DNA of 35,704 bases from Microtetraspora sp. NBRC 13810 (GCF_030268685.1 NZ_BSRQ01000038.1:1-35704), one strand, 5' to 3'. Shown: positions 15,535-24,423, numbered from the stretch's first letter. The notes: a model not told the origin generated them from the sequence alone. Made by a program: numbers and translations.

Positions 15535-16377
15535 TCAGGAGCGGCGGATCACGATGTCGCCGTACGAGGTGCGGGCGCGCACCTCGGCGGTCTCCTCGGA
15601 GGGGGCCGGGCCGTCCGCGGCGTCCAGGGAGTTGTGCACGGTGCCGTAGGGCGTCCTCAGGTCCAGCCAGGCGGCGGTGCCCCGGCGGATGCCGATCTCC
15701 ATGTCGCCGTAGGCGGATTCGAGGACGACCTTGCCGCGGACAATCTCGCCGACGCGGATGCCACCGGAGGCGTTCCGCGCGTCGACGTCGGCCAGGGCGC
15801 GGTCGACGACGATGTCGCCGTAGGCGGTGTTCAGCCGCAGGTCGCCGGTCACCTCGCCGAGGGTGATGCCGCCGTTGGCGGTCTTGACCACCGCGGGTCC
15901 GTCGATCTCGCGGATCGAGATGTGGCCGTTGGCGCTGGTCACGTCGGTGTGCCCGGCCGAGCGGCGGACGGTGATGTCACCGTCGGCGGTGTGCAGCCGG
16001 AGCCTGCCGGTCCGGTCGAGCCGGACCTCGCCGAAGCTCGTCCTGAACGTGGAGTCACCGAGGCGGCCCTCGCCGTGGATGTCGGACGCCGCGTCGGCGT
16101 CCACGCGCGAGCCGGCCGGCAGGTCGATCCGCACCTCGACCGAGCCGCCGCCGCTCCAGGAGAACAGCGACCTCTTCTTCGGCGCCTTGACCAGCAGGTG
16201 GCCGGCGGCGTATTCGACCCTGGTCTCGGCGGCGGCCTTCACGTCGGAGTCGTCCGACGGGTCGCGCGGGCGGACCTCGACGACGGTGTCGGCACGGTCG
16301 GCCGCGTTGATCCGGATGCCGCCGAGCCCGACGGCGATCGTGACGGAGATCGGTTCGGGAGTGTCGAAGGTGGGCAT
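15535..16377 (-). CDS. DUF4097 beta-strand repeat protein
   Basis: The protein has 280 residues and no signal peptide. After residue 60 it is built of short repeated strands with the GDI/GHI pattern of DUF4097 and its putative adhesin relatives: TADGDITVRR, SANGHISIREI, TANGGITLGEV, TAYGDIVVDR, SAYGDMEIGI, TSYGDIVIRR. These would form a right-handed beta solenoid. The biochemical role of the family is not settled. ATG 16377 follows AGGAGGGGA. The ribbon-helix-helix gene lies 58 bp upstream in the same direction, a pairing common in actinobacteria, so the two are probably one transcription unit. Confidence 0.8.
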   Translation of the reverse strand: MPTFDTPEPISVTIAVGLGGIRINAADRADTVVEVRPRDPSDDSDVKAAAETRVEYAAGHLLVKAPKKRSLFSWSGGGSVEVRIDLPAGSRVDADAASDIHGEGRLGDSTFRTSFGEVRLDRTGRLRLHTADGDITVRRSAGHTDVTSANGHISIREIDGPAVVKTANGGITLGEVTGDLRLNTAYGDIVVDRALADVDARNASGGIRVGEIVRGKVVLESAYGDMEIGIRRGTAAWLDLRTPYGTVHNSLDAADGPAPSEETAEVRARTSYGDIVIRRS

Positions 16378-16435
16378 GCGGGTCCCCTCCTGTGGGGGTG
16401 ACGGGCGTGGGCGGTCTGAGGCGGGGGCCTGCCCG

Positions 16436-16945
16436 TCAGCGGACCCAGCCGGTGTAGCGCTGCTCGGACCGCCGGGTGGCAGGCCGGTCCGCCCTGCCGC
16501 CGGTGTTGTCGACCGCGGCGTGGATGGCGCGCACCAGCCAGGCGTTGACCGACAGCCCTTCACGGCCGGCGGCCTCCTCGATGCGCGGCTTGAGGTGCTC
16601 GGGAACCCGCAGCGACAGCCGTGCCGTCCCGCCCTCGTCGGCCTCCGGCGGGGCCGGCGGCGCGGCCGGGGAGCCGAGGTCCGCCTCCGCCGGGCGGTCG
16701 GCGGGCGGGCTGGTCACCACGAAGTCGGGGTCGCGTCCGCGCAGCCGTACCTCGACCGAGCCCGGGGCGAGGTCGCGGGTGATCTCGGCGGCGGCGGCGG
16801 CCAGCGCCTCCAGCAGGGCGAGCCTGGCGGCCGACTCCAACGGTCTGGCGAGCCGCTCGGCGAGGGCACGCGCCTCCTCACCACCCGCCTCGGCGGCGGC
16901 CGCGAGCTCGCGGCGGAGGTTGTCGACATAGGGCGCGAGTTCCAT
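16436..16945 (-). CDS. HicB-like ribbon-helix-helix protein
   Basis: The product has 169 residues. Residues 1-60 are an Ala-rich helical part, 61-80 include a short beta segment (SVEVRLRGRDPDFVV), 81-106 are a Pro-rich linker, and 107-146 are a clear ribbon-helix-helix DNA-binding domain (TARLSLRVPEHLKPRIEEAA, then LSVNAWLVRAIHAAV). This matches proteins annotated as HicB-family antitoxins, but no HicA toxin gene (a short dsRNA-binding fold with an essential His) is adjacent. Its partner is instead the DUF4097 gene. Two copies of a TGACGYCA-type site lie 11-28 bp upstream of ATG 16945 and are the likely autoregulatory operator. Confidence 0.75.
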   Translation of the reverse strand: MELAPYVDNLRRELAAAAEAGGEEARALAERLARPLESAARLALLEALAAAAAEITRDLAPGSVEVRLRGRDPDFVVTSPPADRPAEADLGSPAAPPAPPEADEGGTARLSLRVPEHLKPRIEEAAGREGLSVNAWLVRAIHAAVDNTGGRADRPATRRSEQRYTGWVR

Positions 16946-16955
16946 GACACCACTA

Positions 16956-16975
16956 TGGCGTCAACGTGACGTCAC
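16956..16975. promoter_or_regulatory. Tandem half-sites upstream of the ribbon-helix-helix gene
   Basis: Read on the minus strand, TGACGTCA and TGACGCCA are repeated with an 11-bp period (16967-16974 and 16956-16963), about one helical turn. The first is part of the 10-bp palindrome GTGACGTCAC. Helical phasing of short sites is the usual binding mode of ribbon-helix-helix repressors. The sites lie between the minus-strand gene (start 16945) and the STAND regulator on the + strand (start near 17065) and could serve both. Confidence 0.5.
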
Positions 16976-17064
16976 AGCAAACCCGCCGTTCGGCGTCGGG
17001 GGGCCTCTTGGCATGGGCTGACCGGGTTAGCCGGTTGTCGCCACGGTTCGGCACAATTGCCGAT

Positions 17065-20000
17065 GTGCGAGTTGGACTGCTCGGACCGTTCGAGGTCCGG
17101 AACCCCGATGGGGCCGTGGTGGAGGTTCCCGGGATTCGGTTGCGTGCGCTGCTCGCCGCACTCGCCCTCGAACCTGGCCGGATCGTCACGCGGGCGAGGC
17201 TGGTGGACTGGATCTGGGGGCAACGGCCGCCCGCGGACGAAGTGAACGCCTTGCAGGCGCTGGTGTCCAGGCTGCGCAGAGTGTTGCCGGACGGCGTGAT
17301 CGAGGCGGATTCCGGCGGGTACCGGCTGGCCGTGGCTCCTGATGCGGTGGACGTGAGCCGGTTCGAGCACCTCGTTGGTCAGGCCCGTGCCGTCGAGCCT
17401 GCGGAGCGGGCCGATCTGCTGCGCTCGGCCCTGGCATTGTGGCGCGGTACGGCCATGGCGGACATCGCACTGCGCGACAGCGATGTCTTCGACGCCGCGG
17501 TCGTGCGTCTGGACGACCTCTACGTTGCCGCGCTCGGGGACCGGGTGGACGCGGACATCCGCCTCGGCCGTGGCTCGGAGTTGGTCTCCGAGCTGACCGA
17601 GCTGGTTGCCACGTACCCGCTGCGCGAGGGGTTCGTGGCGGCCCTGATGCGAGCGCTCGCCGAGGCGGGACGTGGGACCGAGGCGTTGACCGTGTACCAG
17701 CGGACGCGCGAGCGGCTCGCCGAGGAGCTGGGCACCGATCCGTCGGCCGAGCTCTCCGCGCTGCACACCGCGTTGCTGCGGGGCGAGCTGGGCGAGCGGG
17801 CGGAGAACCGCAGGACGAACCTGCGCGCCGAGCTGACGAGTTTCGTCGGCAGGGACGACGTCGTCTCCGCGGTCGCCGGTCTGGCCGTCAAGCACCGGCT
17901 GGTCACCTTGACGGGGGCGGGTGGCTCCGGCAAGACCAGGCTGGCCATGGAGACCGCGCGGACGATGCTCGCCGAGCTGCCGGATGGAGCATGGCTGGTC
18001 GAGTTGGCCTCGGTGCGGGCAGGCGGTGACCTGGCGCAGGCCGCCCTCACCGCGATCGGCCTGCGTGACCAGGCACTGCTCGGTGGTGCGCGCGGCGGGG
18101 AACCGATGGATCGGCTCATCGCCGCGGTCCGGGAACGCACGATCTTGCTGGTCCTGGACAACTGCGAGCACGTGATCGAGGCCGCCGCGGCTTTCGCGGA
18201 TCGGCTTCTGGGGGAGTGCCGGAGGCTGCGGATCCTGGCCACGAGCAGGGAACCGCTCGGCATCACCGGGGAGGTGCTGTGGCAGAACGAGCCGCTCGCG
18301 CTGCCCGCGCAGGGAGCGGACCCCGCCGAGGTCGGGGCCTCGCCCGCGGTGCGGCTGCTGCGGGACCGCGCGGATCTGGTGCGCAAGGACATCGGCTCCG
18401 ACGCGCACACCCTGTCGGCCATGGCGCGGATCTGCCGGGCGCTCGACGGGATGCCGCTGGCGATCGAACTCGCCGCGGCACGGCTGCGCACCATGTCCGT
18501 CGACCAGCTGGCACGCCGGCTCGATGACCGGTTCCGGCTGCTGACCGGCGGCAGCCGTACGGCGCTTCCCCGGCACAAGACGCTGCGGGCGGTCGTGGAC
18601 TGGAGCTGGGATCTGTTGACCGAGGCCGAACGTGGCGTGCTGCGGCGGCTCTCGGTGTTCTCCGGCGGGGCGAGCCTGGAAGCGGCCGAACGGGTGTGCG
18701 GGGACGAGACGTTCGCCGGGGAGCAGGTGCTCGACCTGCTGACCGCGTTGACCGAGAAGTCGCTGCTGATCGCCGACGGCGAGGGCACACCGCGCTACCG
18801 GATGCTCGACACCATCAGGGAGTACGCGGCGCACCGGCTTGCCGAAGCCGGGGAGACCGAGCCGGCGCGCCGGGCGCACCTTGCCTACTTCACCGAGCTG
18901 GCCGAGACGGCCGACCCGCACCTGCGCCGGGCCGAGCAGCTGGAATGGCTGGCCACGCTCAAGGCCGAGCACGACAACATCGGTACGGCCCTGCGCGGGG
19001 CGATCGCCGAGGGACGGGCCCCGGAGGCGATGCGGCTGGTCGCGGCCGTGGGCTGGTACTGGTTCCTCAGTGGGCACAGGGCCGAGGGCACCGAGTTGAG
19101 CATCGCGGCGGCCTCGCTGCACGGTGAGGTGTCCGATGAGGTGCGGGCGATGGCGTACGCCATCGTGACGGTGTTCGTGACCTCCGGCCCCGGCGGCGAT
19201 CAGTATCAGGCGCGGAAGTGGATCCTCGACGCACACCGGTTCATCCAGCGCAGCGGGTATCGCAACCCGCTGCTCGGGTTCGTCGGGCCGCTGGAGCGGA
19301 TGCTGCGGGAGCCGACGGAGTTCCTGTCCGCGTTCGAGCCGCTCATCGCCGATGACGATCCGTGGGTGCGCGCGCAGGCCAGGCTCGCTCGTGGCCGGTT
19401 GCGGCTCACCCACGGCCGTGACGAGACCGACGTGGACGTCGACATCGAGACCGCCCTCACCGAGTTCCGCACGCTGGGTGACCGTTGGGGGATCTCGTTG
19501 GCGCTGACCTACCTGGCCGATCGGCTCGCCATGCGCGGCGAGTTCGCACGCGCCTGTGAGCACCACGAAGAGGCGGTCGCGGCGCTGACCGAGGTGGGCG
19601 CGACCGAGGACGTGGTCGGCCTGCGGGGGCGGCAGGCCCAGCTGTACTGGCTGCTCGGAGATGAGCGATCAAGCACGTCCGCCATGGCGGAAGCGCAGCG
19701 GTGCGCGGGCGGGATCGCCTGGCCTAGCGTGCTGGCCGAGCTGTCGCTTTCCAAGGCGCAGCTGGCGCGCTGGCGCGGCGAGCCGGACCAGGCACACGCG
19801 CACCTGGCCACGGTACAGGCGATGCTGGGCGACGCGGACATGGGCGACGCCGTCCGTGCCAAGACCATGGACCTGTACGGCTACCTCACCGAGGATCTCG
19901 AGAAGGCCCGTGCGCAGCGGACCGAGGCGTTCCGCATGGCCGTGGAGCACGCGTATCCACCGGTGATCGCCGACGTGCTGATCGGGGTCGCGGATCTCGC

Positions 20001-20208
20001 GCTGCGCCGGGGACAGTACGAGCAGGCCGCGCGACTGCTCGCGGCAAGCGACGGCGTGCGCGGCATGCCGGACCGTTCGCAGCCGGACGCTTCCCGGATC
20101 AGCGAGGACACCCGGAATCACCTCGGCGAAACCGCGTTCGCCGAGGCGACCCGTGCCGGGCAGCGGCGGGATTGGCGCGAGCTGGCCGAGATCACCCTCG
20201 CTTCGTGA
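17065..20208 (+). CDS. AfsR-like BTAD-NB-ARC-TPR (STAND) transcriptional regulator
   Basis: The protein has 1047 residues from GTG 17065. Residues 1-92 are an OmpR-like winged helix (RVGLLGPFEVRNPDG, LVDWIWGQRPPADEVNALQA, GGYRLAV). Residues 95-240 are the BTAD domain (LWRGTAMADI, YPLREGFVAALMRALAEAG, LAEELGTDPSAELSALH). Residues about 260-560 are an NB-ARC STAND ATPase: Walker A GAGGSGKT ending Lys290/Thr291, Walker B LLVLDN with Asp365, sensor ATSREPLG, GMPLAIELAAARL near 461-473. The rest is TPR-like helices. The ATPase acts as a ligand-gated switch. A CACAAT hexamer (17052-17057) is 7 nt before the GTG and there is no ribosome binding site, so a leaderless transcript is likely; a longer frame begins at GTG 16966. 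The target genes are unknown. Confidence 0.85.
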   Translation: MRVGLLGPFEVRNPDGAVVEVPGIRLRALLAALALEPGRIVTRARLVDWIWGQRPPADEVNALQALVSRLRRVLPDGVIEADSGGYRLAVAPDAVDVSRFEHLVGQARAVEPAERADLLRSALALWRGTAMADIALRDSDVFDAAVVRLDDLYVAALGDRVDADIRLGRGSELVSELTELVATYPLREGFVAALMRALAEAGRGTEALTVYQRTRERLAEELGTDPSAELSALHTALLRGELGERAENRRTNLRAELTSFVGRDDVVSAVAGLAVKHRLVTLTGAGGSGKTRLAMETARTMLAELPDGAWLVELASVRAGGDLAQAALTAIGLRDQALLGGARGGEPMDRLIAAVRERTILLVLDNCEHVIEAAAAFADRLLGECRRLRILATSREPLGITGEVLWQNEPLALPAQGADPAEVGASPAVRLLRDRADLVRKDIGSDAHTLSAMARICRALDGMPLAIELAAARLRTMSVDQLARRLDDRFRLLTGGSRTALPRHKTLRAVVDWSWDLLTEAERGVLRRLSVFSGGASLEAAERVCGDETFAGEQVLDLLTALTEKSLLIADGEGTPRYRMLDTIREYAAHRLAEAGETEPARRAHLAYFTELAETADPHLRRAEQLEWLATLKAEHDNIGTALRGAIAEGRAPEAMRLVAAVGWYWFLSGHRAEGTELSIAAASLHGEVSDEVRAMAYAIVTVFVTSGPGGDQYQARKWILDAHRFIQRSGYRNPLLGFVGPLERMLREPTEFLSAFEPLIADDDPWVRAQARLARGRLRLTHGRDETDVDVDIETALTEFRTLGDRWGISLALTYLADRLAMRGEFARACEHHEEAVAALTEVGATEDVVGLRGRQAQLYWLLGDERSSTSAMAEAQRCAGGIAWPSVLAELSLSKAQLARWRGEPDQAHAHLATVQAMLGDADMGDAVRAKTMDLYGYLTEDLEKARAQRTEAFRMAVEHAYPPVIADVLIGVADLALRRGQYEQAARLLAASDGVRGMPDRSQPDASRISEDTRNHLGETAFAEATRAGQRRDWRELAEITLAS

Positions 20209-20280
20209 ACATCCCACGCGCCCACAGGCAGCCGATGCCGCTTCGCCGTTTCTGGGAGAGAGGCAGCGCAGTTGTCAAGT

Positions 20281-20292
20281 ACGAATGTTCGT
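20281..20292. promoter_or_regulatory. Dyad upstream of TetR gene
   Basis: ACGAA-TG-TTCGT is a perfect 5-bp dyad, 16 bp before the TetR start, in a small AT-rich patch that also looks promoter-like. The placement suits autorepression by the TetR protein. Confidence 0.4.
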
Positions 20293-20308
20293 TCTACGTT
20301 GTGATCCC

Positions 20309-20935
20309 ATGGCACGTATGCCCAAAGAGCACCTCGAAGCCCGCCGCCGCCAGATCCTGGACGCCGCCCGGCAGTGCTTCATCCGCAACGGCTTCCATGC
20401 GACGTCCATGCAGGATGTGCTGACCGAGGCCGAGCTGTCGGCCGGAGCCGTCTACCGCTACTTCAAGAGCAAGGACGACATCATCGCGGCGACCGCCGCC
20501 GAGGCTCTGGCCGAAGTCGCGGCGGCGTTCGAGGCGGACGACGGCGCGCGTCCCCCGGCTCTGGACAACATCGTCGATCTCGTGCTGGGGGTCGAGCGCC
20601 CGCCGCTGTCCGGATCGCAGGAGTCGGCCCAGTTGCTGGTCCAGGTCTGGTCGGAGGCGCTGCGATCACCGTCACTGCGCACGGCGCTGAAGGAGGTCAT
20701 GGCGGAGGCCCGCGGCGTGGTCGGCGGCCTCGTGGCGCGGCATCAGCGGCGCGGGCTGCTTCCCGCCGACGTCCCGGCCGAACACGTGGCCGATGTCCTG
20801 ATGGCTCTGGTCGACGGGTTCCTGGTGCGCCGCGCGGTATACGGCCACGCGGATTCGGCGACCTTCACGAACGGCATGCGAGCCCTGATGTCGGCGCCCG
20901 CGCAAGCCGCCCCCTTGAGGAGCGTGCGCCCTTGA
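20309..20935 (+). CDS. TetR-family transcriptional regulator
   Basis: The protein has 208 residues. The N-terminal helix-turn-helix is classical: RRRQILDAARQCFIRNGFHA, TSMQDVLTEAELSAGAVYRY, FKSKDDIIAA (residues 12-64). The C-terminal ligand domain is helical and variable. ATG 20309 is chosen because the preceding codons lie in the AT-rich promoter patch. There is no good ribosome binding site, so the message may be leaderless or start at a later codon. The neighbour downstream is a transposase remnant, so its original target may have been removed. The STAND regulator ends 100 bp upstream. Confidence 0.8.
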   Translation: MARMPKEHLEARRRQILDAARQCFIRNGFHATSMQDVLTEAELSAGAVYRYFKSKDDIIAATAAEALAEVAAAFEADDGARPPALDNIVDLVLGVERPPLSGSQESAQLLVQVWSEALRSPSLRTALKEVMAEARGVVGGLVARHQRRGLLPADVPAEHVADVLMALVDGFLVRRAVYGHADSATFTNGMRALMSAPAQAAPLRSVRP

Positions 20936-20939
20936 CGAC

Positions 20940-21305
20940 GATCGGAGGATCAGGGTGTCCTGTCGGGAGGCGGCCGACCACTTGCCGACGATCAGCGAGG
21001 CGGTGGCCTGGCCGTACTTCAGCGACCCGGCCATCCGCAGCAGGTCCGGCCAGCAGTCGGCGATGAGGTTCTCGTTCCAGCGCGCGCCCAGCAGCGGCCC
21101 GGCGTGCGGGTAGCGCTTGGCGATCTCGGTCGGGGTGTCGTCCCGGACCAGGGTGATCCGGGTCAGGTCCCGCATCCGTAGGGTGAGCGCCTTGCCGACC
21201 AGATCGAACAGCGCAAAGTTGATGAGCGTGGCTCCGTGACTGTCGGTCGCGTGCTCGGCGCTCGGGAGGTCGCGACGGCGGGTATTTGCCCTGGTTGAGC
21301 GTCAT
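20940..21305 (-). pseudogene. Tn3-family transposase, internal piece B (second catalytic Asp region)
   Basis: In the frame ending near 20940 the minus strand reads EHATDSHGATLINFALFDLV, then LRMRDLTRITLVR, YPHAGPLLGARWNENLIADC, LLRMAGSLKYGQATASLIVG and KWSAASRQDTL. These are hallmarks of Tn3-type TnpA, and TDSHG holds the second of the three catalytic acidic residues. A one-base shift near 21270 separates this from the preceding residues, and the C-terminal catalytic Glu region is missing because the TetR gene starts there. A second piece of the same protein family, from further N-terminal, is at 25034-25141 on the same strand. It is a dead remnant. Confidence 0.75.
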
Positions 21306-21322
21306 AGAGCGTTGATGGTGTC

Positions 21323-21697
21323 TCAGGCGGTGGGGGGCTGGAGGAGTTCGATCTCGATGGCCAGCACGCCGAGGGCTTCCTTCTCGGGGCCGTAGATGCG
21401 GCGGATGTCGGCCAGTTGCTGTTCGCGGGGGCTGTCGGGGTTGACGCTGGCCGCTCCTTCGACGTCGAGCATCTCCTCGAAGCTGGCGTAGCGGGCCACC
21501 CGCTTGACGCGGGTGAGGGCGACGTCGCGGCCGCAGACGAACCGGATGTGGTCGCCGGCCTTCAGGTTGTGCAGGTTGGGGTACCGGACGCGGACCTCGA
21601 TGGTCTTGTGGCCGGCGGCGACGAGGTCGAAGTAGCGGCGGTAGAGGTTCATCTCGCGGGCGCGTACGCCCGTGGAGCTGTGCGGGCTGGCGGTCAT
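21323..21697 (-). CDS. ASCH-domain protein
   Basis: The protein has 124 residues. After a short leader (MTASPHSSTGVRAR) it reads EMNLYRRYFDLVAAGHKTIE, VRVRYPNLHNLKAGDHIRFV, CGRDVALTRVKRVARYASFE. This is the PUA-like beta barrel of the ASCH superfamily, with Lys and Glu in the KTIEVR segment and the GDxIxF strand. ASCH domains are thought to bind RNA or act on modified nucleosides; a few are amidohydrolases acting on acetylcytidine. ATG 21697 follows AGGA. It lies directly beside transposase piece B, inside the mobile-element region. A second ASCH C-terminus almost identical over 50 residues is at 33647-33811. Confidence 0.8.
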   Translation of the reverse strand: MTASPHSSTGVRAREMNLYRRYFDLVAAGHKTIEVRVRYPNLHNLKAGDHIRFVCGRDVALTRVKRVARYASFEEMLDVEGAASVNPDSPREQQLADIRRIYGPEKEALGVLAIEIELLQPPTA

Positions 21698-21810
21698 GAT
21701 CCTGTCCGTTCGGCGGTGGTGTAGCTGAGGTCGAGCCGCTCGCCTGAGCCGCTCCAGGGTAGACGGAGGCGTCGAAGCCGCAACGAATCCGGGCTGGTGC
21801 CGGATGCTGC

Positions 21811-22965
21811 TCAGGCAGGCATGAGGCGGCGGGCCTGGGTTCCCGCTAGGCCCGCCATCCCCAGCCCGGCCAACCCCAGCAACGCCGCGGTCCACGCGGG
21901 TGCCGTGTATCCGAGGCCGGCGTCGATGGTGAGCCCCGCGATGAAGGAGCCGATCGCGTTGCCCAGGTTGAAGGCGCCGATGTTGGCCGCCGAGGCGAGT
22001 GTCGGGGCGCCTGCGGCGGCGTCCAGGACGCGGGTCTGCAGCGGGGGAACCGTGGCGAAAGCGGCCACACCGAACAGGGTGATGGTGATGACGAACGCCA
22101 CCTGGTCGCCGGACACCAGGGCCACCGCCACGGCCAGCAGCGTGAGCATGGCCACCGAGCCGTAGATGCTGGGCATGACCGCCCGGTCCGCCAGCTTGCC
22201 GCCGATCAGGTTGCCCACCACGAGGCCCACGCCGAACAGGGCCATCACCGGCGGGACCGCGCCCGGCGAGAAGTGGCCCACGCCGGTCATGATCGGGGCG
22301 ATGAAGGTGATGACGGCGAAGACCGGCGCGAACCCGAAGACGGTCATCGCCAACGCCAGCCACACCCCGGGCGCGCGGAACGTGGCCAGCTCCCGCACGA
22401 CCCCGCCCCCGGCCGGGGCGGGCTGCCGGGGTACGAGGGCCAGGACGCCGGCCAGACCAGCCACGCCGATGGCCGCCACGACCCAGAACGTGGCCCGCCA
22501 GCCGAACGCCTGCCCGATCCAGGTCCCCAGGGGCACGCCCAGGACGTTGGCCAGCGTCAGGCCGGTGAACATGAGGGCGATGGCGCTGGCCCGTTTCTGC
22601 GGTGCGACCAGGTCGGCGGCCACCACTGAGCCGACGCCGAAGTACGCGCCGTGGGAGAAGGCCGCCAGGAAGCGGCCGGCCATCAGCACGCCGTAGGAGG
22701 GTGCCAGGGCCGACAGCAGGTTCCCGGCGATGAACAGCACCATCAACGACACCAGCATGGTCTTGCGTGACAAGCGCCCGCCGAGCATGGTCAGCGGGGG
22801 GCCGCCGACGGCCACGCCCAGGGCGTAGCCGGACACGAGCAGGCCCGCGGCCGGGATGGTCACGCCGAAGTCCGCCGCCAGCTCGGGCAGCAGCCCGTTG
22901 ATGATGAACTCCGTGGTTCCGATGCCGAAGGCGCTGATCGCGAGGGCGAGCAGGGCGACGGGCAT
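21811..22965 (-). CDS. MFS exporter, DHA1 family (AraJ/SotB/Cmx-like)
   Basis: The protein has 384 residues with about 12 membrane helices. ALAISAFGIGTTEFIINGLL in helix 1 is characteristic of the DHA1 sugar/drug exporter group, with LTMLGGRLSRKTML as motif A between helices 2 and 3. GRFLAAFSHGAYFGVGSVVA and a second-half GNLIGGKLADR loop are also present. Such proteins export drugs or sugars by proton antiport; chloramphenicol exporters of actinomycetes have this build, but the substrate is not readable. ATG 22965 follows GAGGAG by 7 nt. It is on the same strand as the secreted hydrolase upstream and the ASCH gene downstream, all between two transposase fragments. Confidence 0.85.
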   Translation of the reverse strand: MPVALLALAISAFGIGTTEFIINGLLPELAADFGVTIPAAGLLVSGYALGVAVGGPPLTMLGGRLSRKTMLVSLMVLFIAGNLLSALAPSYGVLMAGRFLAAFSHGAYFGVGSVVAADLVAPQKRASAIALMFTGLTLANVLGVPLGTWIGQAFGWRATFWVVAAIGVAGLAGVLALVPRQPAPAGGGVVRELATFRAPGVWLALAMTVFGFAPVFAVITFIAPIMTGVGHFSPGAVPPVMALFGVGLVVGNLIGGKLADRAVMPSIYGSVAMLTLLAVAVALVSGDQVAFVITITLFGVAAFATVPPLQTRVLDAAAGAPTLASAANIGAFNLGNAIGSFIAGLTIDAGLGYTAPAWTAALLGLAGLGMAGLAGTQARRLMPA

Positions 22966-23065
22966 TGAATGCTCCTCAGGCGAAGTCGGGTGAGCGTGGA
23001 GGACCGCGGGCTGCTCAGGCGCTACCTGTGCGAGGACGACCGGCGCGGCTCCGGCCGGTCGGCCG

Positions 23066-24340
23066 TCACCTCGCCCTGGGGGTCAGCTGGTCGGCGACGA
23101 GGCGGGCCATGGCGGTGTAGCCGGCGTCGTTGGGGTGCAGGTGGTCGCCGCTGTCGTAGGCGGGGTTGAGCGCGTCGGGGTCGCCAGGGGCGGCCATGCC
23201 GCGGTCGAGGTCGACGACCGCGTCGTAGGCGCCGGAGGTGCGGATCCACTGGTTGACGGTGTCGCTGACGGCGGCGGCGTGGGTGCCCCAGTGGTCGGAG
23301 TTCTTGAAGGGCAGCAGGGTGGCGCCGACGACCTTGATGCCCTTGGCGTGCGCCTGGCTGATGAGGCGGCGGTAACCGGCGATCATCTCGTCGGCGGAGA
23401 CGACGGGGGCGGGTTTGTAGGTGGGGGTGTCGGTCTCGCTGAAGCCGATGTCGTTGACGCCCTCCAGGACGACGACCGTGCCGACGCCGGGCTGGTCGAG
23501 CACGTCGCGGCGGAAGCGGGCCGCGGAGTGGTCGCCGTACCAGGCCGAGTCGTTGAGCACGAGGTTGCCGCCGATGCCGGCGTTGAGGACGGGGCGTGCC
23601 TGGCCGGTGGCGGCGAGGCGTTCGGCGAGTTCGTCGGGATAGCGGTTGTTGGCGCCGTCGGTGGAGGCGAATCCGTCGGTGATGGAGTCGCCGAAGGTCA
23701 CGACGCCCTTGCCGGTCTTGTTCCCTCCGCTGACGTCGACGCCGGACAGGTAGTACCAGGAGTGCGTCGTCTGCCGGTAGGCGCCTGCGGTGGTGTCGGT
23801 GCGGTGGTCGCCCTGGGCGCGGTAGCTGGTGGCGAAGCCCTGGGCGTGGAAGGTGGCCGGTCCGGTGGTGCCGGCGAAGTAGAGGGTGACGGTCACCGAC
23901 TGGAAGGGGCGCGTGTCGAGTCGTACCGGGTCGCTGGCCAGGCCGCCGCGGGCGGGGATGTCGGCCGAGGGGGCGTGGTCGAAGGTCAGCCGGCGCACGG
24001 ATTCCGGTCGTACCGAGGCGCCTTGGGCGGCGTAGGCGATGGTGGCGCCGTTCAGGTGCACGGGGGATGAGCCGTAGTCGTTCGACAGGCGGATGCGCAC
24101 CGATGAGCCGCCGGTGGTGAGCCTGACGACCTGGCGCACGCTCTGGCCGGTGAAGCCCTCTTCTGACCAGTTCGGTGCGAATCCGGTGCTGGCGCGCTGC
24201 GGGGCGGCGATCCACGCGGCCTGCCAGTCCGTCTGCGGGGCGGGGCCGGCCTGGGCCGGGCCGGCGGTGGCCGTGGTCGCGGCGAGGGCGATCACCAGGC
24301 CCGACAGGGCCGCGACGGTCTTTGCTGCAAAGGCGTTCAT
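23066..24340 (-). CDS. Secreted SGNH/GDSL hydrolase
   Basis: The protein has 424 residues. Residues 1-31 are a Sec signal peptide (AAKTVAALSGLVIALAATTA, then an AxA-type site near AQA). Residues 40-200 form a beta-rich accessory domain. The catalytic domain has block I TFGDSITDG with Ser219, block II GIGGN (255-259), block III EGVND (293-297) and block V DHLHPND with Asp399 and His402. This arrangement is found in extracellular esterases or deacetylases that act on polysaccharides or lipids. ATG 24340 follows TAGGGA. Two inverted repeats lie in the upstream 80 bp. The gene appears intact although it sits between transposon fragments. Confidence 0.85.
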   Translation of the reverse strand: MNAFAAKTVAALSGLVIALAATTATAGPAQAGPAPQTDWQAAWIAAPQRASTGFAPNWSEEGFTGQSVRQVVRLTTGGSSVRIRLSNDYGSSPVHLNGATIAYAAQGASVRPESVRRLTFDHAPSADIPARGGLASDPVRLDTRPFQSVTVTLYFAGTTGPATFHAQGFATSYRAQGDHRTDTTAGAYRQTTHSWYYLSGVDVSGGNKTGKGVVTFGDSITDGFASTDGANNRYPDELAERLAATGQARPVLNAGIGGNLVLNDSAWYGDHSAARFRRDVLDQPGVGTVVVLEGVNDIGFSETDTPTYKPAPVVSADEMIAGYRRLISQAHAKGIKVVGATLLPFKNSDHWGTHAAAVSDTVNQWIRTSGAYDAVVDLDRGMAAPGDPDALNPAYDSGDHLHPNDAGYTAMARLVADQLTPRAR

Positions 24341-24350
24341 GACGTTCCCT

Positions 24351-24388
24351 ACTAAAGGGGCTGTGGTTCCGTTAAGTGTGACTTTAGT
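24351..24388. promoter_or_regulatory. Inverted repeat ACTAAAG/CTTTAGT upstream of the SGNH gene
   Basis: A 7-bp perfect inverted repeat (24351-24357, 24382-24388) with a 24-bp spacer starts 11 bp before the SGNH start. The area is AT-rich and is probably the promoter. The spacing is long for a single dimer, so it may be two half-sites or chance. Confidence 0.3.
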
Positions 24389-24401
24389 GGGCCGAAAGCC
24401 T

Positions 24402-24423
24402 TAATGGCAAACTGGTCCCATTA
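24402..24423. promoter_or_regulatory. Dyad TAATGG-N10-CCATTA
   Basis: A perfect 6-bp inverted repeat with a 10-bp spacer lies upstream of the SGNH promoter region and 50 bp past the SDR fragment's stop. Size and spacing suit a repressor dimer. The regulator is unknown. Confidence 0.35.

Noticed and set aside
16436-16945. HicAB toxin-antitoxin module
   Set aside because: The ribbon-helix-helix protein is HicB-like, but there is no HicA-sized gene on either side. The partner is DUF4097.
16972-19566. Minus-strand open frame of 864 codons
   Set aside because: It is opposite the BTAD-NB-ARC gene, whose Walker and sensor motifs are clear. The opposite frame has no domain.
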